Shown piece by piece: positions 25,280 to 33,587 of a stretch of DNA of 64,000 nt. Each line of letters starts with the position of its first letter. Positions within the stretch are counted from its first letter, which is position 1. The position numbers were made by a program, and so were the translations under genes. The stretch spans positions 16,615 through 80,614 of the forward strand of contig NZ_BDBR01000041.1 of assembly GCF_001613085.1 (NCBI RefSeq), read 5' to 3'. The notes under the pieces were generated by a model that worked only from the letters and a program-made list of their open reading frames with translations, did no database searches and was not told the DNA's origin. The DNA is from Nocardia salmonicida NBRC 13393 (lineage in GTDB: Bacteria; Actinomycetota; Actinomycetes; Mycobacteriales; Mycobacteriaceae).

Positions 25280-26311
25280 TCAGGACTTGCGGTAGGCCGC
25301 CAACCAGTCGAGCCAGTTGTCGGTTTCCTGGAATGCGTTGGCGCGCACAGCTTCCGAGGACAGGTATACGTCGTGGCGAGCGCCGTCGATCGGGACGATC
25401 GAGGTGCGTTCGCCCAGGCAGCCCGCCCAGCGCTGGATCTGCTTCACATCGAGCACGGCATCGGCCACGTCGACGGCGGGGGAGTGCTCGCGGGCGAACT
25501 TGGTGATCCGTGAGCGCAGGATGAGCGCGGGTACGCCGATGGTCAAGCCTTGATGCAGCCGCGCGTGTCCTCGGCGGACGGCCCGCAGCCAACCCAGCCG
25601 CACCGGTTCACCACTGAGTGGCTTCCAGTCCAGGTTGTAATCCCACTCGCCCGAGCGGCTGGTGTGCAGGCTGTCGCCGTATGCGGTGCTGATGCCCGCG
25701 GGCAGCTGGGCGAAGGCCCGGAACCGGCCGACCGTGTTGATCACCGGAGTGCCGATCGTGCGGTAGAAGGACGGCCCCTGCAGGTCGAACCAGGGGCTGT
25801 TGAGCACGACGCCGACAACACCCGCCGCCGCGCTGCCACCGGCCGCCTCGAGCCGATCCAGCCACAGCGGCACGATCAATCCGCCGGTCGAATGCGCGAC
25901 GATCAGCACATCGTTGCCGGTCTCCTCGCGCGCGATCCGCAGCGCCTCGTTGAGCTCGTCGTCGTAGAACGCCAGGTCGCTGATGTAGTGCGCGCTCTGC
26001 CCCTCTCGCCGCGACCGACCACATTTGCGCAGGTCGAGCGCATAGAAGCGGTGCCCGCGGGCCGCGAAGTGCTCGGCCAGGTGCTCCTGGAAGAAGTAGT
26101 CGGTGAACCCGTGCACGTAGAGCACGGTCGGCTCGACCGCCGGTGCCGCGGCATCGGGCTGGTAGCGCACGAGCGTGGCCACCACTTCGCCCTCACCGTC
26201 GGGGTCGATCCCGAGCGGAAGGGTCCGCTGTTGATACGCGGTGCCGAGGACATCGGGTTGCCACTGCTCGTCGGTGCGATCGGCGAGGGTTTCGTTCGTC
26301 ACACTGCTCAA
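25280..26311 (-). CDS. Alpha/beta hydrolase (lysophospholipase-like)
   Basis: A 343-residue hydrolase. It has the oxyanion-strand motif VLYVHGFTDYFF, DLRKCGRS, the nucleophile elbow VAHSTGG and a late histidine in IDGARHDVYLS. This is the layout of lysophospholipase/monoacylglycerol-lipase-like serine hydrolases. It is divergent from mqo, as the equivalent hydrolase is near mqo in mycobacteria as far as I recall. ATG 26311 is the only good start. The substrate is unknown but probably a lipid ester. Confidence 0.85.
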   Translation of the reverse strand: MSSVTNETLADRTDEQWQPDVLGTAYQQRTLPLGIDPDGEGEVVATLVRYQPDAAAPAVEPTVLYVHGFTDYFFQEHLAEHFAARGHRFYALDLRKCGRSRREGQSAHYISDLAFYDDELNEALRIAREETGNDVLIVAHSTGGLIVPLWLDRLEAAGGSAAAGVVGVVLNSPWFDLQGPSFYRTIGTPVINTVGRFRAFAQLPAGISTAYGDSLHTSRSGEWDYNLDWKPLSGEPVRLGWLRAVRRGHARLHQGLTIGVPALILRSRITKFAREHSPAVDVADAVLDVKQIQRWAGCLGERTSIVPIDGARHDVYLSSEAVRANAFQETDNWLDWLAAYRKS

Positions 26312-26536
26312 TCTATCGCGCGGTCATGGTGACGTGCAGGCTTGGTTTTCATCACATTCGTGAGGTCCGTTGCAGAACTGTGCTCAGGTGAGGTGCACAA
26401 TTGGCAGAAGGTGAACGACGGGTAACCTACCTCCCGGCGATTCACCGCGAGTCGCATCAACACCGCCAAAGCGCCCGCGCCAAGCGAACTCACCCGCCGG
26501 TGGGTAGCTGAGAAGGACAAGGAAGTCGATCTACCC

Positions 26537-28066
26537 GTGCCGAACGCTGCGAAGAGTGAAAAGACCGATGTAGTTCTCATCGGCGCAGGCATCATGAGTG
26601 CCACGCTGGGCGCGCTGCTGCGGCAGCTGCAGCCGGATTGGACGATCTCGGTGTTCGAGCGGCTCGACGCCGCCGCCGCGGAGAGCAGCGACCCGTGGAA
26701 CAACGCGGGTACCGGCCACTCGGCGCTGTGCGAGCTCAACTACAGCCCGCAGAACGCCGACGGCTCGGTCGACGTGAGCAAGGCCGTCGACATCAACGAG
26801 CGCTTCCAGGTCTCGCGCCAGTTCTGGGCCTCCGCCGTCGACACCGGCGTGCTGGACGACCCCGCGGGCTTCATCAACCCCATCCCGCACGTCAGCTTCG
26901 TGCACGGCGCCGACAACGTCGAGTACCTGCGCAAGCGTCACGAGGCGCTGTCGCCGCACCCGCTGTTCCGCGGCATGGAGTTCATCGACGCCCCCGACGA
27001 GTTCGCCGCGCGCCTGCCGCTGATGGCCAAGGGCCGCGATTTCAGCGACCCGATCGCGCTGAACTGGTCCGACGGCGGCACCGATATCGACTTCGGCGCG
27101 CTCACCAAGCAGCTGCTCGCCTACATCGGCTACTCCGGCGGCGAGATCGCCTTCGGCACCGAGGTCCGCAACCTCGACAAGCAGTCCGACGGTTCCTGGA
27201 ACGTCACCGTCCGCAACCTGCGCACCTACCAGTCGCGCACCATCAATGCGAAGTTCGTCTTCGTCGGCGCCGGTGGTGCCGCGCTGCCGCTGTTGCAGAA
27301 GGCAGGCATCAAGGAAGCCAAGGGCTTCGGTGGCTTCCCGATCAGCGGCCAGTTCCTGCGCTCCACCAACCCCGAGCTGATCGCCGAGCACGAGGCCAAG
27401 GTCTACGGCAAGGCCGCCGTCGGCGCCCCGCCCATGTCGGTGCCCCACCTCGACACCCGCGTCATCAACGGCCAGAAGGGCCTGCTGTTCGGCCCCTACG
27501 CCGGCTGGACCCCCAAGTTCCTCAAGGACGGCTCCAACGCCGACCTGTTCAAGTCGATCAAGCCCAACAACATCGGCTCGCTCGTGGGCGTCGGTCTCAC
27601 CGAGCTGGGCCTGACCAAGTACCTGGTCGAGGAGCTGCTCAAGTCGCAGAACGGCAAGATCGGCGTGCTCGGCGAGTTCCTGCCGCGCGCTCAGGGCCGC
27701 GACTGGGAGCTGATCACCGCCGGTCAGCGTGTGCAGGTCATCCGCCGTAAGGGCGTCGGTGGTGTGCTCGAGTTCGGCACCGCGGTCATCTCGGCCGAGG
27801 ACGGCTCCATCGCCGGGCTGCTCGGCGCGTCGCCGGGTGCGTCGACCTGCGTCACCGCCATGCTCGACGTGATGCAGCGTTGCTTCCCGGAGCAGTACAC
27901 GGGCTGGACGCCGCAGCTGCAGCAGATGATCCCCTCGCTCGGGCAGAAGCTGTCGGAGAACCAGGCCCTGTTCCAGGAAGTGTGGGACTGGACCAGCAAG
28001 TCGCTGAAGCTGGACCGCACCAACGCGCCCGCGCGCGAGCACGTCGCGAGCTTCGCGCAGGTGTGA
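26537..28066 (+). CDS. mqo: Malate:quinone oxidoreductase
   Basis: A 509-residue FAD-dependent peripheral membrane enzyme that oxidises malate to oxaloacetate and passes electrons to the quinone pool. It has the FAD motif DVVLIGAGIMSATLG, the conserved WNNAGTGHSALCELNY block and a C-terminal GASPGASTCVTAMLDVM motif. The GTG 26537 start is preceded by an AAGGA-rich stretch, somewhat far (about 14 nt). The stop overlaps the GTG of the acetyltransferase (GTG at 28063), so the two are coupled, as in mycobacteria. It links the TCA cycle to respiration. Confidence 0.96.
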   Translation: MPNAAKSEKTDVVLIGAGIMSATLGALLRQLQPDWTISVFERLDAAAAESSDPWNNAGTGHSALCELNYSPQNADGSVDVSKAVDINERFQVSRQFWASAVDTGVLDDPAGFINPIPHVSFVHGADNVEYLRKRHEALSPHPLFRGMEFIDAPDEFAARLPLMAKGRDFSDPIALNWSDGGTDIDFGALTKQLLAYIGYSGGEIAFGTEVRNLDKQSDGSWNVTVRNLRTYQSRTINAKFVFVGAGGAALPLLQKAGIKEAKGFGGFPISGQFLRSTNPELIAEHEAKVYGKAAVGAPPMSVPHLDTRVINGQKGLLFGPYAGWTPKFLKDGSNADLFKSIKPNNIGSLVGVGLTELGLTKYLVEELLKSQNGKIGVLGEFLPRAQGRDWELITAGQRVQVIRRKGVGGVLEFGTAVISAEDGSIAGLLGASPGASTCVTAMLDVMQRCFPEQYTGWTPQLQQMIPSLGQKLSENQALFQEVWDWTSKSLKLDRTNAPAREHVASFAQV

Positions 28067-28503
28067 ACGTCGAGCTGAGACGGTCGTGGGCGGCGGATCT
28101 CGACGCGGCCACCCTCTACCGGCTGTTGCGACTTCGCGTGGACGTTTTCGTCGTCGAGCAGGAATGCGCCTATCCGGAGCTGGACGGTCGCGACCTGCTG
28201 CCGACCACCCGGCATCTGTGGCTCGACGACGGCTCCGTGCTCGGCACCCTGCGCCTGCTCGAGGAGTTCGTCGACGGGGTGCGCAGCTATCGCATCGGCC
28301 GGGTGTGCGTCGCGCCGGCTGCGCGCAAACACGGGTACACCACCCGTCTGATGCAGGCCGCGCTGGCTGAAACCGGTTCGGCCACTGTGCGATTGGATGC
28401 TCAGGCGCACCTGGTCGGCATGTACGCGAAGTTCGGTTTCGCCGTCGACGGGCCGGAATACGACGAGGACGGGATCCTGCACGTCCCGATGCGGCGCGGC
28501 TGA
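28063..28503 (+). CDS. GNAT N-acetyltransferase (ElaA-like)
   Basis: A 146-residue acetyltransferase. It contains the ElaA-type start (LYRLLRLRVDVFVVEQECAYPELDGRD), the acetyl-CoA binding strand IGRVCVAPAARKHGYTTRLM and the C-terminal AKFGFAVDGPEYDEDGI, all hallmarks of this group. GTG 28063 overlaps the mqo stop, which implies translational coupling. The acceptor substrate is unknown. The gap of 118 bp to the next gene contains a 7-bp GC hairpin (28547-28553 with 28559-28565). Confidence 0.88.
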   Translation: MNVELRRSWAADLDAATLYRLLRLRVDVFVVEQECAYPELDGRDLLPTTRHLWLDDGSVLGTLRLLEEFVDGVRSYRIGRVCVAPAARKHGYTTRLMQAALAETGSATVRLDAQAHLVGMYAKFGFAVDGPEYDEDGILHVPMRRG

Positions 28504-28621
28504 CGCCGTTCACCGTGTCGTTCGCGGGTTCGAGCAGGTCGACGGTGGAGCCGGGCTTCGGCTCCCCGGCCCGTCGATGCCCGGGGGGCTGCCGGGATCG
28601 CCGCGCGCATAGAGTTGGGGC

Positions 28622-30784
28622 GTGCCTGGTTTTGCTGATGTTGCCGCTGGTCCGCATACCGCCGCGCGCGTGGCGGGTGAGGCGGGGTTCCCGTTCTCCG
28701 CTGTGGTGGGGCAGGAGCGGCTGCAGCTGGCGTTGATCTTGTCGGCCGTGCACCCCGGAATCGGTGGCGTGCTCGTGCGTGGCGAGAAGGGCACCGCGAA
28801 GTCGACCGTGGTGCGCGCGCTGGCGCAGTTGCTGCCGCCGGTGGTCGACGAGACAGGAGCGCGGCCCGCGCGGCTGGTGGAGTTGCCGGTGGGCGCCACC
28901 GAGGATCGGGTGGTCGGCTCGCTGGATCTCGAGCGGGTGCTGCGGGACGGGGAGCAGGCGTTCCGGCCCGGGTTGCTGGCCGCGGCCCACCACGGCGTGC
29001 TCTACGTGGACGAAGTGAACCTGCTGCACGACCATCTGGTGGACGTGCTGCTCGACGCGGCGGCGATGGGCCGGGTGCACGTCGAGCGTGACGGTGTCTC
29101 GCACTCGCACGAGGCGCGCTTCGTTCTCGTCGGGACGATGAACCCCGAAGAGGGGGAGTTGCGGCCGCAGCTGCTCGACCGGTTCGGGCTCACTGTCGAC
29201 GTGGCGGCCTCGCGTGAAGTGGACGTGCGGATGGCAGTGGTGCGCCGTCGCCTGGATTACGAGGCCGACCCCGCCGGGTTCGCCGCCCGCTACGTCGACG
29301 CCGATCAGGTGGTGGCCGAACGCATTCTGACCGCACGCGACCGGTTGCCCGAGGTCACGCTGGACAATTCCGAGCTGCGGCGGATCGCGGCGCTGTGCGC
29401 GTCGTTCGATGTCGACGGGATGCGCGCCGACCTGGTGGTCGCCAGGACCGCGACCGCGCACGCGGCGTGGCGTGGCCGGGATCGGGTCACCGAGGACGAT
29501 GTGCGGATCGCCGCGGAACTCGCGTTGCCGCATCGTCGTCGGCGGGATCCGTTCGACGAGCCGGGGATCAGCGAGCAGCAGCTCGACGACGCGATGGAGG
29601 CCGCGGCGGCTGAAGTCGAAAAGGCCTCGGGGGATGAGGAATTCGACGGTCCGCGCGGATCGGGCGACGGCGGCGAGGACGAACTCCAGGCTGACGGTGG
29701 TGACTCGGCTCGCCCGGAGGGTTTCGACCCTCAGGACGACGAGCGCTCGCGGGGCACCGGTCGCGAAGGCGGTCCCGACGATGGTCCCGATGACGGTGGC
29801 CCGGACGACGGGGGTCCCGATGGCGGTCCCGGCGGTGGTGGTCCCCACGATCAGGGGCCTGACGGCGGACCGAGCGGTGGTGGCTCCGGCGGCGACCGGT
29901 CGGACAGCTCCAGCCAGGACGACGCAGGCACCGGCTCGCGACCCGGGCCCGAAAAGCTTTCGGGCACGCCGACTTCGGCGGCGAAGCCCGCGCCGCGCTG
30001 GGAGGTCCCCGGTATCGGCGAGGGCGCCCCGGGTCGACGTTCACGCGCCAGGACCCGAACCGGCCGGACTGTCCGTTCCGACGTCGACCCCTCGACCGGC
30101 CTGCACCTGCTCGGCACGGTCTTCGCGGCCGCGCCGAAACAGGTCGAACGTGGCAGGCTCCATGGTCCGCTCGCTCTGGAAGCCGAAGACCTGCGCGGCG
30201 CGTATCGCGAAGGCCGAGAAGGCAATCTGGTCGTTTTCGTCGTCGACGCATCCGGCTCGATGGCCGCGCGCGACCGCCTCACCGCCGTGACCGGCGCCAT
30301 CGTCACCCTGCTGCGCGATGCCTATCAGCGCCGCGACAAGGTGGCCGTGATCAGCGTCCGCGGGAGCGAAGCCGAACTCGTTCTGCCGCCCACCTCCTCG
30401 GTCGACATCGCGGTCCGCCGCTTGGCCGGGATGCGCACCGGCGGCAAGACGCCACTCGCCGCGGGTCTGCTGAAGGCCCGCGAGGTGATCGCCCGCGAAC
30501 ACGTCCGTGATCCGCGCCGGCGCCCCATGCTGGTGCTGCTCACCGACGGCCGTGCCACCGGCGGCACCGACCCCCTCCCGCGCGCCCGCACCGCCGCCAG
30601 GGTGCTGGCCGCCGAAGGCCACACCGCCATGGTCATCGACTGTGAACGCGGCATGATCCGCCTCGGCTTGGCCGCCGAACTGGCGCGCGATCTGCGCGCC
30701 CGCTACCTGCGCCTGAACGAACTCACCGGTGAGACCGTCGCCGACGTGGTCCGCGCCACCGGCTCGCCCGCCCGCGCGGCCTAA
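28622..30784 (+). CDS. Chelatase-like AAA+ / vWA protein (BchI-BchD fusion type)
   Basis: A 720-residue protein with two parts joined by a low-complexity bridge. Residues about 20-310 form an AAA+ ATPase of the Mg-chelatase I family (Walker A GEKGTAKS with K60, Walker B VLYVDEVNLL, RFGLTVDVAAS). Residues about 340-460 are Asp/Gly/Pro-rich. Residues about 530-720 form a von Willebrand A domain with MIDAS DASGS (D542). Mycobacteria carry a similar gene next to cobO. It might be the ATPase partner of a cobalt/magnesium chelatase, but no CobN or BchH subunit is in the window. GTG 28622 follows a TAGAGT box by 6 nt. Confidence 0.88.
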   Translation: MPGFADVAAGPHTAARVAGEAGFPFSAVVGQERLQLALILSAVHPGIGGVLVRGEKGTAKSTVVRALAQLLPPVVDETGARPARLVELPVGATEDRVVGSLDLERVLRDGEQAFRPGLLAAAHHGVLYVDEVNLLHDHLVDVLLDAAAMGRVHVERDGVSHSHEARFVLVGTMNPEEGELRPQLLDRFGLTVDVAASREVDVRMAVVRRRLDYEADPAGFAARYVDADQVVAERILTARDRLPEVTLDNSELRRIAALCASFDVDGMRADLVVARTATAHAAWRGRDRVTEDDVRIAAELALPHRRRRDPFDEPGISEQQLDDAMEAAAAEVEKASGDEEFDGPRGSGDGGEDELQADGGDSARPEGFDPQDDERSRGTGREGGPDDGPDDGGPDDGGPDGGPGGGGPHDQGPDGGPSGGGSGGDRSDSSSQDDAGTGSRPGPEKLSGTPTSAAKPAPRWEVPGIGEGAPGRRSRARTRTGRTVRSDVDPSTGLHLLGTVFAAAPKQVERGRLHGPLALEAEDLRGAYREGREGNLVVFVVDASGSMAARDRLTAVTGAIVTLLRDAYQRRDKVAVISVRGSEAELVLPPTSSVDIAVRRLAGMRTGGKTPLAAGLLKAREVIAREHVRDPRRRPMLVLLTDGRATGGTDPLPRARTAARVLAAEGHTAMVIDCERGMIRLGLAAELARDLRARYLRLNELTGETVADVVRATGSPARAA

Positions 30785-30904
30785 AGCCGCCACGCCCCCG
30801 GAGGCTCCGGGCGCGCCCTGATAGAAATGGTGACGAGCTGGCCTCGCGGGCCACCGTGCGCCGCGAACACGCGCGTCAGTGCGACAAATGACGAGGAGTG
30901 ACCA

Positions 30905-31519
30905 GTGCCCAAAGGTGTTCCCGAGAGTGTGCCCGAGGACGGCCTGACGACCCGTCAGCGGCGCAACCAAGCGGTCCTGGCGGTGCACACGGGACCGGGC
31001 AAGGGCAAGTCCACCGCGGCCTTCGGGATGGCGTTGCGGGCCTGGAACCAGGGCTTCGACGTGGCGGTCTTCCAGTTCGTGAAGAGCGCGAAGTGGAAGG
31101 TCGGCGAGGAAGCCGCGTTCCGGACCCTCGGGACCCTGCACGAGGAGACCGGCGCCGGTGGCGCGGTGGAGTGGCACAAGATGGGCGAAGGCTGGTCCTG
31201 GACCCGCAAGCACGGCACCGAGGAAGACCACGCGGCCGCCGCCCTGTCCGGCTGGCAGGAGATCTCCCGCCGCCTGGCCGCCGAACAGCACCGCTTCTAC
31301 GTCCTCGACGAGTTCACCTACCCCCTCAAATGGGGCTGGGTCGACATCGACGAGGTCGTCGACACCCTCGCCAACCGCCCCGGCAACCAGCACGTGGTCG
31401 TCACCGGCCGCGACGCACCCGCGGCCCTGATCGAGGTGGCCGACCTCGTCACCGAGATGACGAAGGTCAAGCACCCGATGGACGCGGGCCGCAAGGGCCA
31501 GCGCGGTATCGAATGGTGA
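30905..31519 (+). CDS. cobO: Cob(I)yrinic acid a,c-diamide adenosyltransferase
   Basis: A 204-residue CobA/CobO-type ATP:corrinoid adenosyltransferase. It has the P-loop TGPGKGKSTAAFG near residue 30, VFQFVKSAKWKVGEE and the conserved VLDEFTYPLKWGWVD block. It attaches the upper adenosyl ligand in cobalamin synthesis. GTG 30905 has a strong GAGGAG site. Its last bases overlap the start of cobB (31513/31516 versus stop 31519), so they are coupled. The 120 bp upstream show no B12-box riboswitch features that I recognise. Confidence 0.95.
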   Translation: MPKGVPESVPEDGLTTRQRRNQAVLAVHTGPGKGKSTAAFGMALRAWNQGFDVAVFQFVKSAKWKVGEEAAFRTLGTLHEETGAGGAVEWHKMGEGWSWTRKHGTEEDHAAAALSGWQEISRRLAAEQHRFYVLDEFTYPLKWGWVDIDEVVDTLANRPGNQHVVVTGRDAPAALIEVADLVTEMTKVKHPMDAGRKGQRGIEW

Positions 31520-32937
31520 GCGCTCCCGCCGTGGTGATCGCCGCCCCGGCATCGGGGAGCGGCAAGACCACGCTGGCCACCGGGCTGATCGGTGCGCTGC
31601 GACGGGTCGGGCACCGGGTGGCGCCGTTCAAGGTGGGGCCCGATTACATCGACCCCGGCTATCACGGGCTCGCGGCCGGGCGACCTGGGCGCAATCTGGA
31701 TCCCGTTCTCGTCGGTGAGGATCGGGTGGTGCCGCTGTATCGGCACGGCGCGCAGGGCTGCGATATCGCGATCGTCGAGGGCGTGATGGGTCTGTTCGAC
31801 GGCCGGATCGACGAGAACCGCACGGATGCGGTCGCCGAGGGGTCCACCGCGCAAGTGGCCGGGTTGCTCGGAGCGCCGGTCGTCCTGGTGGTCGACGCGC
31901 GTGGCCATTCCCAGAGCCTGGCCGCCCTGCTCCACGGCTTCGCCACCTTCGACTCCTCGGTCCGCCTCGGCGGCGTGATCCTCAACCGGGTCGGCAGCGA
32001 ACGCCACGAACAAGTCCTGCGCGCGGCCTGCGACCGCGTCGGCCTCCCGGTCCTCGGCGCCCTGCCCCGGATGGCCGAACTGGAAGTCCCCTCACGCCAT
32101 CTCGGCCTCATCCCGGCCGTCGAACACGGCGCCGCCGCCACCGCCGCGGTCGACGCGATGACCGAACTCGTCGCGGCACACGTGGATCTGCGCGCGATCG
32201 TGGCGCTGGCGGGCGGCTCGGTAGCGGGCGCCGCGTGGGATCCTGGGGTCGAGCTGGCCGCTGCCGCTGAAAGTCCCTCGGACGGAACAAGTTCGGAGCA
32301 CGCTGCGGCCGAGGTCGACATCTCGAACCGGGATCCGTTGATCGCGATGGCGGGCGGTCCGGCTTTCACGTTCGGTTATGCCGAGCACCGGGAACTCCTG
32401 ATGGCGGCCGGCGCCCGGGTAGTGGTTTTCGATCCACTCTCCGACGAACTCCCCGTCGACACAGCGGGATTGGTCCTTCCCGGCGGCTTTCCCGAAGAGC
32501 ATGCCGGGCAGCTCTCCGCCAACGAGCGCCTCCGCACCGCAGTGGCCGAAGGGGCGGCGAGGGGCCTGCCGATCCACGCCGAGTGCGCCGGACTGCTCTA
32601 CCTCACGCGCTCTCTCGACGGCCATCAGATGGCGGGCGTCATCGACGCCGACGCCGAATTCGGTCCTCGCCTGACGCTCGGCTACCGCGACGCCGTCGCC
32701 CTGCACGACTCGGCACTCTGGCGAGCTGGAGCCCGGGTACGCGGCCACGAATTCCACCGTACCCGGCTGGCGCGCACCGGTGCCGAGAACGCCGCCTGGG
32801 GTTGGCGGACAACGGGTTCCGTGGCCGAGGGTGCCGTGATTCGCCAGGTGCACGCGTCCTACCTGCACACCCATCCGGCGGGAAATCCCGACGCTATCGC
32901 CCGATTCGTCACCGCCGCAAGACGATTCGACCACTGA
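31513..32937 (+). CDS. cobB: Cobyrinic acid a,c-diamide synthase
   Basis: A 474-residue glutamine-dependent amidase acting on carboxylates a and c of cobyrinic acid (or hydrogenobyrinic acid). The N-terminal domain has the P-loop APASGSGKTTLATG and VGPDYIDPGYH. The C-terminal amidotransferase domain has GFPEEHAGQL and the nucleophile cysteine in HAECAGLLYL. ATG 31513 and GTG 31516 are both in frame and overlap the cobO stop by a few bases; I take the ATG. It forms a coupled unit with cobO and the downstream cobE-like gene. Confidence 0.95.
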   Translation: MVSAPAVVIAAPASGSGKTTLATGLIGALRRVGHRVAPFKVGPDYIDPGYHGLAAGRPGRNLDPVLVGEDRVVPLYRHGAQGCDIAIVEGVMGLFDGRIDENRTDAVAEGSTAQVAGLLGAPVVLVVDARGHSQSLAALLHGFATFDSSVRLGGVILNRVGSERHEQVLRAACDRVGLPVLGALPRMAELEVPSRHLGLIPAVEHGAAATAAVDAMTELVAAHVDLRAIVALAGGSVAGAAWDPGVELAAAAESPSDGTSSEHAAAEVDISNRDPLIAMAGGPAFTFGYAEHRELLMAAGARVVVFDPLSDELPVDTAGLVLPGGFPEEHAGQLSANERLRTAVAEGAARGLPIHAECAGLLYLTRSLDGHQMAGVIDADAEFGPRLTLGYRDAVALHDSALWRAGARVRGHEFHRTRLARTGAENAAWGWRTTGSVAEGAVIRQVHASYLHTHPAGNPDAIARFVTAARRFDH

Positions 32938-32962
32938 TGGCGCGCAACGACACACGGCGCCG

Positions 32963-33382
32963 ATGACGACCTCCGACGGCGAGCGACAACCGGCGACGAC
33001 CGGTGTCGCAGCATCGGGTTCGGTGGTGGCTGTCGGGATCGGCGTACGGCCGGGTACCGATGGGGGCCGGATCGTTCGCGCGGTGCGGGCGGTGGTCGGC
33101 GACACCGCCATCAGCTGCTTGGCGACCCTCGACCGGCGTGCGACCGAACCCGGTGTCCTGGCCGCGGCGGCGACGCTGCGCGTGGTCGTGGTGGCGTTCA
33201 CCGCCGAGCAACTAGCCGAGGTCGATGTGCGGCACCGTTCGGATCACGCGTCGGCGGCCGTCGGCACCCCCAGTGTGGCGGAAGCCGCGGCTCTGCTCGC
33301 GGGCCACGGCGAACTCGTGTGCGGCAGAACAATTGTCGACGGGATAGTGATCGCCGCAGCGTCGGTATCGCCGTGTTCATGA
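32963..33382 (+). CDS. CobE / CbiG C-terminal-type cobalamin protein
   Basis: A 139-residue protein with the family start VVAVGIGVRPGTDGGRI, seen in stand-alone CobE and the C-terminal domain of CbiG. It ends with a segment containing SVAEAAALLAGHGELV, also typical. It starts 25 bp after cobB and reads in the same direction, so it is probably cotranscribed. The biochemical role of CobE is not settled; it assists early corrin-ring steps. The N-terminal 20 residues are variable and possibly not needed. Confidence 0.75.
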   Translation: MTTSDGERQPATTGVAASGSVVAVGIGVRPGTDGGRIVRAVRAVVGDTAISCLATLDRRATEPGVLAAAATLRVVVVAFTAEQLAEVDVRHRSDHASAAVGTPSVAEAAALLAGHGELVCGRTIVDGIVIAAASVSPCS

Positions 33383-33399
33383 ATGCGGAATCAATTCAG

Positions 33400-33428
33400 T
33401 GGGCAAGTTCGATCATGGGCAGTAACGT
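33400..33428 (+). promoter_or_regulatory. Putative promoter of the Y RNA pair
   Basis: TGGGCA (33400-33405) and TAACGT (33423-33428) are spaced by 17 bp. The -10 box ends about 9 nt before the 5' arm of the first RNA helix at 33438, the right distance for a transcription start at the mature 5' end. The boxes match sigma-A loosely. Confidence 0.45.
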
Positions 33429-33437
33429 CTTATTCAG

Positions 33438-33584
33438 CAGTTGCGAGGCGGACCGGATCTGATCGGTTACCACTCGGATTGGGGATGTCGCAGGTTCGAA
33501 TCCTGCCCGCCATCGCGAGGTGGCGGTAGCTCAGCCTGGTAGAGCACCTATACCGGTCGGGACATACACGTCCGCCAGCAACTG
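33438..33584 (+). ncRNA. Putative Y RNA 1 with permuted tRNA-like module
   Basis: A non-coding RNA of about 147 nt. The ends pair: CAGTTGC (33438-33444) with GCAACTG (33578-33584). After a small GA/A internal loop, GGCGGAC (33447-33453) pairs with GTCCGCC (33570-33576). Inside lies a tRNA mimic in circularly permuted order. First comes a T-arm, GCAGG-TTCGAAT-CCTGC (33490-33506). Next is an acceptor-like stem, CCGCCA/TGGCGG (33507-33512 with 33521-33526), closed by an 8-nt loop. Last come TA and a canonical D-arm, GCTC-AGCCTGGTA-GAGC (33529-33545). Bacterial Y RNAs are known to lie next to Ro60 genes and to mimic tRNA. No anticodon arm is present, so it is not a tRNA gene. Confidence 0.8.
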
Positions 33585-33587
33585 TCC

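Noticed and set aside
26531..29848. Very long antisense open frame (over 1100 codons) opposite mqo and the chelatase-like gene
   Set aside because: A mirror of codon bias in high-GC genes; the sequence is low-complexity His/Arg/Gly-rich and the + strand genes are clear.
29700..29910. Tandem DNA repeat in the chelatase-like gene
   Set aside because: The repetition encodes an in-frame Asp/Gly/Pro linker between two domains, not an independent repeat element.
30785..30904. Cobalamin riboswitch before cobO
   Set aside because: No B12-box or the usual helices could be recognised in this 120-bp gap.
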